From NCBI GenBank assembly GCA_963663635.2, contig CAXXMY010000022.1:62001-126000 (forward strand): 64,000 nt of DNA. Direction: 5' to 3'. The notes beneath the pieces were generated by a model. It was not told the DNA's origin and searched no databases. It saw only the letters and a list, made by a program, of their open reading frames with translations. Numbering within the stretch: the first letter of the stretch is position 1; each line of letters opens with the position of its first letter. Below, piece by piece: positions 26,330 to 33,146 of the stretch. The DNA is from Poriferisodalis sp963663635. GTDB lineage: Bacteria; Actinomycetota; Acidimicrobiia; Acidimicrobiales; Poriferisodalaceae. The position numbers and the translations under genes were made by a program.

Positions 26330-27010
26330 TTAACGCTCGCCAGCGTTCAACGCCACACGGGCCACTTCGTCGCGGACTCCTAGGTCACGGACGACTGAAC
26401 TCATGGACCGGTAGTTCGCACCGGACACTGACAGCGACACGTGCCTGTTGACGCCCTCGTCCACCAGCTGCATCCCGCGGACCAATCCTCCGCACTCTCG
26501 CAAGCCTCGAAAAGCTACTTCGAGGGTCCCGTGCCCACGCTCGTAATCGATTTCGAGATTCATCATGCCCCGGCGCCGAAGCAAGAGATCGGCGAGATTA
26601 CCAAGTCCGAACAGGGCAATGAACGTGAGCAATCCTCCGGCGGCTGCTACCCAATACGAACCGACGCCGGCCGCGACACCAAACGACGCGGCCATCCAAA
26701 GACTTGCCGCCGTCGTGATGCCTGTCACTGTGAGCCCACTGCGCAGGATGGCGCCGCCGCCGATGAAGCCGATGCCGCTCACGACCTGTGCGGCGATCCG
26801 GGCGCGGTCCGTCAGCGCGTCCTCGGTTCCGAGAACGATCCCCGAGACCGTAAATAATGCAGCGCCAAGCGCGACCAGCGAATGAGTCCTCGTGCCGGCT
26901 GCCTTGAAGCGAGATTCGCGCTCAATGCCAAGAACCGCCCCTAAGCCGAGGGCGAGCACGAGTCGCAGGATAAGTTCCCAAGCCGAGACGTTCACCTCAT
27001 CCACCGCCAA
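26330..27010 (-). CDS. MgtC/SapB-family membrane protein
   Basis: 226 residues. Signature LRLVLALGLGAVLGIERESRFKAAGTRTHSLVALGAALF, ARIAAQVVSGIGFIGGGAILR and LTVTGITTAASLWMAASFGVAAGVG define the five-segment MgtC membrane domain. A cytosolic ACT-like tail of about 85 residues follows (LEIDYERGHGTLEVAFRGL). MgtC proteins modulate Mg2+ homeostasis, ATP synthase or virulence, and the exact role is unclear. It is a cargo gene between IS110 and IS1380 pieces with no partner gene. Confidence 0.9.
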   Translation of the reverse strand: MAVDEVNVSAWELILRLVLALGLGAVLGIERESRFKAAGTRTHSLVALGAALFTVSGIVLGTEDALTDRARIAAQVVSGIGFIGGGAILRSGLTVTGITTAASLWMAASFGVAAGVGSYWVAAAGGLLTFIALFGLGNLADLLLRRRGMMNLEIDYERGHGTLEVAFRGLRECGGLVRGMQLVDEGVNRHVSLSVSGANYRSMSSVVRDLGVRDEVARVALNAGER

Positions 27011-27204
27011 CAGATGACGGGCGCCGACAGAGTTTCAGTTCTCGCACACGCGACAACCGCTGGCAGATACTCGACTCCCCTGGCCAGATCTCGGACGAAG
27101 TGGCGAGGGTGTCCTCGGTGACCGCTGTCCCTTCGGTCGACGAATTCCGGTGGCCTGGAGCGGTCTCTTGATCCCATGAACTTCGGCTCCTGCTCGATCC
27201 TTAG

Positions 27205-27703
27205 CCTGAATCCACCGGTGTGGTGGGTGTGTGTGTGGTCGCGTCCGCGAAAAAGGCCTCCTGATCTGGGACGATTGTGATGTCAGAAGCCACATTCGTC
27301 TCAAAAACAGCAGGCGCTTTTTGTGTCTGCATCATCGCGCAAGCTGGACCGGTTCGCAACGACCTTTGACCATGAGGGCCTGGTGGCCAACGCGGGCCTG
27401 ATCCTGGCGGGCACGCTGATGGACCGTCTGGGTCTGTCGGCGCTGATCGAGCGGTGGGTGCACACCGGTTCCGCGAACCCGGGCTGCAAAATCCTGACCG
27501 TGGTCGCCGCGATGCTCGCGGGCGCCACTCACATCGATCATGTCGAGATGCTGCGCGCGGGCGGGACCGGGCGGGTGCTGGGGTTCAAGCCGATAGCGCC
27601 TTCGACGGTGGGGTCGTTCTTGCGGTCGTTCACGTTCGGTCACGCCCGCCAGCTCGACGCGGTGCTGTCGCGCGCGCCCGGGGGCTGGGCGCGGGGAGTG
27701 TCC
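27205..27703 (+). mobile_element. IS1380-family element, left part only (copy A)
   Basis: Starts at the terminal repeat CCTGAATCCACC (27205), through a conserved subterminal stretch (GCGTCCGCGAAAAAGGCCTC) to a truncated transposase from GTG 27323: LDRFATTFDHEGLVANAGLI, GCKILTVVAAMLAGATHIDHVE, GRVLGFKPIAPSTVGSFLRS, about 125 residues. The frame is cut at about 27703 by an IS110 end. The DDE core is missing, so it is inactive. A second left end lies inverted at 30443-30705. Confidence 0.85.
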
Positions 27704-27715
27704 GACGCTCCCTTG

Positions 27716-28801
27716 TCAAGCGGCGAGTGTGAGAGTGGGGTTTCTGGCGGTTTCGTCGCGCCACATTCGGCGGATGATGCGGTTGGCGAGTTGGCGTTTG
27801 TGGGCTCGTCGGGCTTCGCGTCGGGTCTTGCCTTCGGTGGCTTTGCGGGCGAGGTAGGCAGCGGCTTCGGGCTGGCTGCGCTGCTGGGTGACCGACGCGA
27901 TGTAGAGGGTGCTGTTGATGCGCCGGTTGCCTCTGAAGTCGAGCCGGTGCTTGACCGGGTTGCCTGAGCCCTCGCCTGATGACAGGGCGACGGCGCCGGT
28001 GCCGCTCCAGCGGGCGAACTTGGACTCGCGGCTGAACCGGTGGGGGTCGCCGACCTCGCACAGCAGGGTCGCTGCTGCGATGGGGCCGATGCCGGTTTCG
28101 TCGCGCAGGGTGGTGCCGTGCTCGTCTGCCAGCTCGTCGATGAGGCGTTCGAGGCGGCGGATCTCACGGCGCGCCGCGCGGTCCTGGTCGATGAAGGCTT
28201 GGAGCCATTCGAGCCGGTACTTGCCGACGGGCGTCGTGTCGATGTCGGGGTCGATCCCTTCGAGGCGGCGCAGCCGGCTCTCGATCTTGCCGTCGCTGGT
28301 GAGCTGGTCGCGGATCTCGGTCGGGAGTTTCGCGATCTGGTCCCCGACATGGTGCAAACCCAGCGTGCGGGCCGCTACCAGGGCACGGCGGTGCTCGAGC
28401 ACCGCTTCGATCTTGGCCACCAGCGGGTCGTAGACCTCCAGCGTCTGGACCGGTCCCAGGGTCGGCTCGGCCTGCAGCGCCCGCGCCGAGGCGACCGCGT
28501 CCACGGCGTCGGTCTTGTCCACCCGCCGCGAGCGGCGCTGATCAGCCGAGCGCGACGGCGGGACCTCGCGGGCGTCGAACCCGGCGGCGGCCAACGCGAT
28601 CGCCACGTGCGCCCCCCACTTCGCTGACCCCTCCACACCGACCCGGCAAACGCCGTGAGCGTCGAGCAGATCGATCGCTGCGAGGTAGCCGGCCGCGGTG
28701 TTCGCGAACGTTTCGTGGGTGATCTCGACGCCGTGGGAGTCGACGATCCCGACGGTGAAGGTGTCCTGGTGAGGGTCGATGCCCCCGACTGGCGGTGTCA
28801 T
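27716..28801 (-). CDS. IS110-family transposase, element 2
   Basis: 361 residues. RuvC-like domain: GGIDPHQDTFTVGIVD, Glu in GVEGSAKWG, Asp pair in VDKTDAVDAVASARAL. Coiled-coil LRRLEGIDPDIDTTPV...RREIRRLERLIDELAD. C-terminal Tnp_20 domain with DETGIGPIAAATLL, RWSGTGAVALSSGEGSGNPV (conserved Ser) and FRGNRRINSTLYIASV. Intact in length and motifs. It belongs to a different subgroup from elements 1 and 3, yet its leader has the same guide layout. Start ATG 28801. Confidence 0.9.
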   Translation of the reverse strand: MTPPVGGIDPHQDTFTVGIVDSHGVEITHETFANTAAGYLAAIDLLDAHGVCRVGVEGSAKWGAHVAIALAAAGFDAREVPPSRSADQRRSRRVDKTDAVDAVASARALQAEPTLGPVQTLEVYDPLVAKIEAVLEHRRALVAARTLGLHHVGDQIAKLPTEIRDQLTSDGKIESRLRRLEGIDPDIDTTPVGKYRLEWLQAFIDQDRAARREIRRLERLIDELADEHGTTLRDETGIGPIAAATLLCEVGDPHRFSRESKFARWSGTGAVALSSGEGSGNPVKHRLDFRGNRRINSTLYIASVTQQRSQPEAAAYLARKATEGKTRREARRAHKRQLANRIIRRMWRDETARNPTLTLAA

Positions 28802-29032
28802 GCTGTGCTCCTGGCCGAAGTGATGTTCCGGTGGGTCCGGGAACGGTAGGGGCGCTTCGTCACAACCGAGTCGCCACAGTCAGGCTCCCTTCACCACAGG
28901 AGCGCTCCTGCCGGCCCCACACTCGACGCGACACGTCGGACAACAGGCACAAGGCCACGAATTTGGTGGAGTCAGCGCCGAGCATGGAACCGGACCGTAA
29001 CCCCCTGGCTGGGAGCCCCGGCAAACCCAACA
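28802..29032 (-). ncRNA. Candidate IS110 bridge RNA region (element 2)
   Basis: 231-nt non-coding leader. On the minus strand AAGGGAGC (28891-28884), 82 nt before the ATG, equals AAGGGAGC at the element's right end (27714-27707) and is followed by CTG as in elements 1 and 3. Confidence 0.6.
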
Positions 29033-29300
29033 GTGACACTCGGATGTTCTGTGTAAGCGGGCTGGTCGGGTGGTCAATTTAGTTGAGCGGGAGTCGCCCT
29101 GGGTAGCGGATGGCGAGCTGGTTCAAGCAGCGTTTCCATCCGATGGTTCCTGTTCCTTGTGGTCCTCCTCTGTTGGTGGTGATGTTGCGTATGGCGAGGT
29201 AGAGCAGTTTGAGCGCTGAGCGTTCGTTGGGGAAGTGCCCTCGGTTCTTGGTGACCTTGCGCAGCTGCCGGTTGATCGACTCGATCATGTTGGTATCGGG
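29033..29300 (-). mobile_element. IS256-family fragment (transposase C-terminus and right end)
   Basis: The frame ending at 29079 reads TNMIESINRQLRKVTKNRGHFPNERSALKLLYLAIRNI down to the natural stop (GRLPLN), typical of the IS256 C-terminus. The element end GTGACACTCGGATGTTCTGT begins near 29033. Everything upstream of TNMIES is gone, replaced by the next element at about 29300. Inactive remnant. Confidence 0.8.
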
Positions 29301-29539
29301 TATGAAATCTGGCGCACCGTGTTCGGCGGCGGCCGGGTCTCGTAGGTTCGGGGTTGTCGGGTTCGGGGTGTTTTTGGCGGAACAGCCAGGGCAGGCCGAT
29401 CTACACGTTGAGCTGCGAGCTCGTGTTAGTACTTGGCCGCCCCTGCGACCGGCCCGACTGCGCTGCGAGCGCGAATCCGTTTTTGTCGTGTCCGCCCGGC
29501 GGTTCCTCGATCCGATGCTGGAGAGGAGACCTAACTGTG

Positions 29540-30439
29540 ATGCGTCACATCGGGATGGATGTGCATCGTTCGTTCGCGCAGATCGCTGTTGTCGAGGACG
29601 GGCTGGTGCGTGACGAGGGCAGGATCGGGGTGCGTCCCGAGGATCTGCGCCAGTGGGTGCAGGAGTTCTGCGAGCCCGGCGACGAGGTCGCTTTGGAGGC
29701 CACGACGAACTCCGACGCGATCGCGGTGATGCTGCGCGACGTCGTGGCCAGGGTGGTGGTGTCGAACCCTCGCAAGACCAGAGCGATCGCTGAGGCGAAG
29801 GTCAAGACCGACAAGGTCGACGCTCGCATTCTCGCTCAGCTCCTCGCGGCCGATTTCTTGCCTGAGACGTGGGTGGCTGACGAGCGGACCCGGATGCGGC
29901 GCCGGCTGGTGGCGCGCCGGACCCATCTGGTGCGCCAGCGGACCCGGCTCAAGAACCAGGTGCAGGCGATCTTGTCGCGCAATCTGGTGCCGACATGCCC
30001 GCAGGCTGACCTGTTCGGCGGCGTCGGGCGACGCTGGCTCGCCCGACAGTCGCTGCCCGCCGATGAGCAGCGCAGCGTCGATGCGCTGTTGCGCCAGCTC
30101 GACTTCGCCGGCGACGAGCTCGCCCTCGTCGAGCGCGACATCGCTGCCGACGCCGTCGGGGACCCAGTGATCGCCCGGCTGTTGACAGTGCCGGGCATCA
30201 ACGTCACCGTGGCCGCCTCGATCGTGGCCGCAGTCGGGGACTTCTCCCGCTTCGAGTCCGCGGACCGGCTGGTGTCCTACCTGGGCCCCAACCCCAAGGT
30301 CCACCAGTCCGGCAACAGCCCCGCCGGCCGCGGCAACTACACCACCCCCGCCGACCACGAAACCGCCTACTACCGTCAACCTGTCACAGCCACCCCGGCC
30401 GTGACTCAACAACCCGAGTCCCTACCAAACTCGGGGTGA
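29540..30439 (+). CDS. Chimeric transposase: IS110 N-terminal 260 residues joined to an IS3 C-terminal tail
   Basis: ATG 29540 with GAGAGGAG upstream. The IS110 part has Asp in HIGMDVHRSF, Glu in VALEATTNSD, Asp pair in VKTDKVDARILAQ, VPGINVTVAASIVAAVG, and LVSYLGPNPKVHQSGNSPAG with the conserved Ser. From about 30328 the codons instead match the tail of the IS3 OrfB at 39831-39941 (GRGNYTTPA, ETAYYRQ, VTATPAVTQQPE) and stop in the IS3 inverted repeat. The open frame survives the junction. The last part of the Tnp_20 domain is missing, so activity is doubtful. The 239 bases before it (29301-29539) hold no gene and may be the IS110 leader. Confidence 0.8.
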   Translation: MRHIGMDVHRSFAQIAVVEDGLVRDEGRIGVRPEDLRQWVQEFCEPGDEVALEATTNSDAIAVMLRDVVARVVVSNPRKTRAIAEAKVKTDKVDARILAQLLAADFLPETWVADERTRMRRRLVARRTHLVRQRTRLKNQVQAILSRNLVPTCPQADLFGGVGRRWLARQSLPADEQRSVDALLRQLDFAGDELALVERDIAADAVGDPVIARLLTVPGINVTVAASIVAAVGDFSRFESADRLVSYLGPNPKVHQSGNSPAGRGNYTTPADHETAYYRQPVTATPAVTQQPESLPNSG

Positions 30440-30442
30440 TTC
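30328..30442 (+). repeat. Copy of an IS3 3' end (matches 39831-39945)
   Basis: 115 bases, about nine tenths identical to the 3' end of the IS3 element at 37278-39945, including its terminal repeat GGGGTGATTCA. It abuts the IS1380 fragment at 30443. Confidence 0.85.
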
Positions 30443-30705
30443 AGTGCGCACCCACCGATCGATCAGCGCCGACAGGCCCAGCCGGGCCATCAGCGTGGCC
30501 GCCAGGATTAGGCCCGCGTTGGCGACCAGGCCCTCATGGTCAAAGGTCGTTGCGAACCGGTCCAGACTGCGCGATGATCCAGACACAAAAAGTGCCTCCT
30601 GTTTTTGAGACGAACGTGAATATCGACATCACAATCGTCGCAGATCAGGAGGCCTTTTTCGCGGACGCGGACACCCCCGCACACCCACCGAAACGGTGGC
30701 TCAGG
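30443..30705 (-). mobile_element. IS1380-family left end, inverted (copy B)
   Basis: Minus-strand copy of the same end as 27205-27703: terminal repeat CCTGAGCCACCG at 30705, the GCGTCCGCGAAAAAGGCCTC block, and the first ~50 codons of the transposase (LDRFATTFDHEGLVANAGLI), cut by the IS3 tail. Inactive. Confidence 0.8.
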
Positions 30706-30744
30706 ACTTAGCCTGACGCAGTGATTTCGGGGCCCGCGAAGCCG

Positions 30745-30790
30745 CTGTCGGTGCCGTAGAGCTTGCATCAGTCCCGCAGGGCGTCGACGC
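30745..30790 (-). mobile_element. Short IS3 (OrfB) remnant
   Basis: About 45 bases resemble 20860-20905 of the complete IS3: minus-strand codons read ALRD-stop-CKLYGT where the intact element has ALRDWYKLSGT. It forms the junction with the DUF2237 fragment. Confidence 0.6.
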
Positions 30791-31020
30791 CGATGGCCGG
30801 CTGCGCCGCCGACAAGTCGTCGCCTGCCGCCTTGGAGAAGTCCAGGAATTCAGCGCTCATCACGACGCACACAGTGTGGGCACCGTGGTCTCCGGAGTCG
30901 GTGTTGCAACAGCCATCCCGCAACCAGCCCGTCATCGGGTCAAGTGAGCAGGGCTGCAGCTGGTCTCCGAGAACATTGCGGGCCGCGGCGCCCAGTCTCT
31001 CGGGCCCCGCGAGCGGTCGC
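30790..31020 (-). pseudogene. DUF2237-family protein, both ends lost
   Basis: Minus-strand codons read ARNVLGDQLQPCSLDPMTGW, LRDGCCNTDSGDHGAHTVCV and VMSAEFLDFSKAAGDDLSAA. These match the Cys-rich core of DUF2237, normally about 120 residues (PCSTDPMTGFYRDGCCNTG, HTVCAVMT, FLAFSKARGNDLSTP). The C-terminal third is replaced by the IS3 remnant, and no start codon lies between the in-frame stop at 31023 and the first conserved residue. Function of the family is unknown. Confidence 0.75.
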
Positions 31021-31289
31021 CGTCAGTGGACGTGCTCTGGGACGGCGTCATGTGCCAGCCCGAGGTCGCCAACGGCGGGCCCTGGGCTGTACTTCGCCGG
31101 CTCGCGTCGGAGCTTGGCGAAATCGGGATCGTCGGCCGGGTAGGGCCGGTACTCCTCGACCTCATGTGCCCACTGGCTAGCACTCGGAATGCCTGCCTCC
31201 TCGAACGCCGCTTCGAGCTCAGCCTCAGAGGCGTTATTGGCCGAGAGCTGGCCCGCGGAGGCACGGTGGTTACGTGCATCTCGCCACTG

Positions 31290-31802
31290 TCACCACCATT
31301 GCTCGAATGGTTGACGCGATCGGGGCCGCAGCTTGACGTCACGCGGGAACCATGCGAGTTCTCTGGTTCCGCCTGGAGCGGCTGATCGGCAGTCGATCCC
31401 GTCGAGCCCTTCGTCGAACGCTGCTTGGCCGATGGGCTGGCAGTCGGTGTGCGCGATGAGTTGGCCGTCGCTGTCGAGCGGGTAGCTCATGGGCAAACCT
31501 GCTGCGGACAGCCCTTCGTCGGTGCACGCATCCGCCGCTTGGCCGGCCGGCACATCGACAGTGACAAGGAGCGGCGCCGTTGCTGGATCGAGGTCCTCGG
31601 GACCGTAGGGCAATCGGTCAAAGCGCCGGCCGACATTCGCTTGAGCAGTCGCCAGGTTGCTGTTGAGATACAGGCATTCGAGCCCCGCAGGGTTCCATCG
31701 CTGGGCGTCGCGGGCCGCATAAGAGGTGTCGAGGGGGTCGGCCCAGTCGGGATCTGCGATGCGGAAGTGCTCGCCGCCGATCTGGGTAATGACCAGGTTC
31801 AC
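31290..31802 (-). CDS. RES-domain toxin
   Basis: 170 residues from GTG 31802, which overlaps the antitoxin stop (GTGA). RES-fold strings are HFRIADPDWADPLDTSYAAR, RWNPAGLECLYLNSNLATAQANVG, LVTVDVPAGQAADACTDEGL and DGIDCRSAAPGGTRELAWF, with the conserved Arg and Ser. Known RES toxins (for example MbcT) deplete NAD+. The second gene of an Xre-RES operon is the usual order. The TGA at 31290 is followed in the same frame by 88 further sense codons of coding-like composition (to 31023), so the product may be truncated. Confidence 0.8.
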   Translation of the reverse strand: MNLVITQIGGEHFRIADPDWADPLDTSYAARDAQRWNPAGLECLYLNSNLATAQANVGRRFDRLPYGPEDLDPATAPLLVTVDVPAGQAADACTDEGLSAAGLPMSYPLDSDGQLIAHTDCQPIGQAAFDEGLDGIDCRSAAPGGTRELAWFPRDVKLRPRSRQPFEQWW

Positions 31803-32553
31803 GCGGCCGTGGCGTAGTCGAAGCTCGCCCGCACCGATTCCGCAAGCCAGACGTGCTCGTCGTCGGTGATGACGTCGAGCATGCTGCGGCCGCCGTACGC
31901 CTCGGCGGGGCGGCGCACCACCGCAGCGGGCATACCGGCCCGGAGCCGGTGCCGCAGGGTGTCGGCAATCTGGGCCACAGCGCCGATCTTGGCGAGCCGG
32001 TCAGACGGCGGTCCCGCGAGCAGCCACTTGTCCACCGCTTGACCCCCATCACCTCTGCTACGTCGCGGCTCGACAGGTCCAAGATGGCCATTGCCCGTCG
32101 CAGCGGCTCGGCGTGCCGCTGTTCGAGCTCGATGTCGCCAAATGACTTGAGCAGCCATGCGAAGCGATGCTCGTCGACGCCAGGCCGCTGTTTGGTGCAC
32201 TCGTGTGGCAAGCCTCGGACAGCCCCTCGAAGCCGGTCGACGAGAACGGTGACGACACCGATGCCGTCGGCGCTCGGGGCGACCCAGTACGTCTCCGCGG
32301 CACTGCGTTGAAGCAGCGCGGCCAGCACTGCGCTGTGCATACCAAGATCGTGTCCCTGCGACGGCAGGTCAGCCAAGGTTCGGGACGCGGTGGTGACCTG
32401 CGCCCAGTACCGACGCATCGTCGTCAGGTCGCCATCGTTGTCCAGCCACTTGACCAGCACATCGAGCGCCACGACGACATCCGGTACAACCCGGGCCGCC
32501 GCTTCGGCAGCGGACGCCAGGTCGCTCTCGAGCAACTCGTCCAAGGAGGTCAC
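31799..32553 (-). pseudogene. Xre/DUF2384-type antitoxin of the RES pair, frameshifted
   Basis: From GTG 32553 (open to TTG 32589): VTSLDELLESDLASAAEAAA, a long helical N-terminal region, then LDLSSRDVAEVMGV. The family sequence continues in another frame as AVDKWLLAGPPSDRLAKIGA, LRAGMPAAVVRRPAEAYGGR and MLDVITDDEHVWLAESVRAS. At about 32040 the expected GV-S-R-QAVDKWL is shortened, consistent with loss of seven bases. The C-terminal toxin-neutralising half is thus out of frame with the N-terminal half, while the toxin frame downstream is open. Confidence 0.75.
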
Positions 32554-32574
32554 AACTGCACCGTAGTCCCAGAC

Positions 32575-32603
32575 GCAACCAATACGCAACTGATTATGGT
32601 TGC
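32575..32603. promoter_or_regulatory. Possible operator of the Xre-RES operon
   Basis: Inverted GCAACC (32575-32580) and GGTTGC (32598-32603) just upstream of the antitoxin start, in an AT-richer patch with a further GCAAC between. Autoregulation is usual for these operons. Confidence 0.35.
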
Positions 32604-32784
32604 ATCAGAACTGGCCGACATCGGACAACTTCGGGGGCCCGGACGACGCAGACTTGAATACTTGCGTTGGCTCGTGAGCATCTCGGCGGAGGAAGCGGGG
32701 GGCGGTCTATGACAGCGAAACCCACGGAAGAATCACCGGCTGGCGGGGCTTGCGGCGATATCGCTGACCCTGTGCGTCGACACC

Positions 32785-33024
32785 GTGTTCGACGCCTCCG
32801 GGCTAGTGGTCGGTCCCGACATGCACTGGTTCTTGGAGTGCGTGCCGGCGATGGTGCTGGCCGCGTTGGCGTTGTTCGTCGTGTTCATCGTGACGGTGAT
32901 CGAGATGTTCGGCGCCATCACCGGAACAGGGTTCGGGACGATCTTCTTCGGGATCACGCTGCTCGGCGTCGTGGTCGCCTGGCGGCAATGGGTCGGCGCC
33001 GAGCGGACCATTTCAAGCAGTTGA
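32785..33024 (+). CDS. Small hypothetical membrane protein
   Basis: 79 residues from GTG 32785. Two membrane segments: FLECVPAMVLAALALFVVFIVTVI and TIFFGITLLGVVVAWRQW. A better ribosome site precedes ATG 32709 in another frame (MTAKPTEES), and the present frame also reads RLAGLAAISLTLCVD before 32785. The gene may therefore once have started at 32709 and lost a base near 32735. No family recognised. Confidence 0.4.
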   Translation: MFDASGLVVGPDMHWFLECVPAMVLAALALFVVFIVTVIEMFGAITGTGFGTIFFGITLLGVVVAWRQWVGAERTISSS

Positions 33025-33068
33025 ACTCGGCCGACTCGCACGTTGAGCGCGGGGGCAGTGGCCGTTGT

Positions 33069-33146
33069 ACACCCACATCTAGCCGCGACACCGTGCCTGC
33101 TGCGCTCACGAGAGCACACGTCACGACCACGTGGGCCGAACTCGTC
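33069..33146 (+). repeat. Fragment of a DUF1971 gene (copy of 36825-36902)
   Basis: 78 bases about 87 percent identical to the 5' part of the DUF1971 gene at 36769-37056 (TPTSSRDTVPAALTRAHVTT). The stop codon and last residues of the phosphonate fusion gene, on the other strand, fall inside it. Confidence 0.75.

Larger units (their letters stand above)
27704..29032 (-). mobile_element. IS110-family element 2
   Basis: Minus-strand element of about 1.33 kb, nearly the size of element 3. The right end is at 27704 (AAGGGAGCGTC on the minus strand), abutting the IS1380 transposase fragment. The left end is near 29032, abutting an IS256 end. The flanks belong to different elements, so rearrangement followed or accompanied insertion. 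Confidence 0.75.

Noticed and set aside
29035..29041. GACACTC taken as a target guide of IS110 element 2
   Set aside because: It lies in the terminal sequence of the IS256 fragment, outside the likely IS110 boundary.
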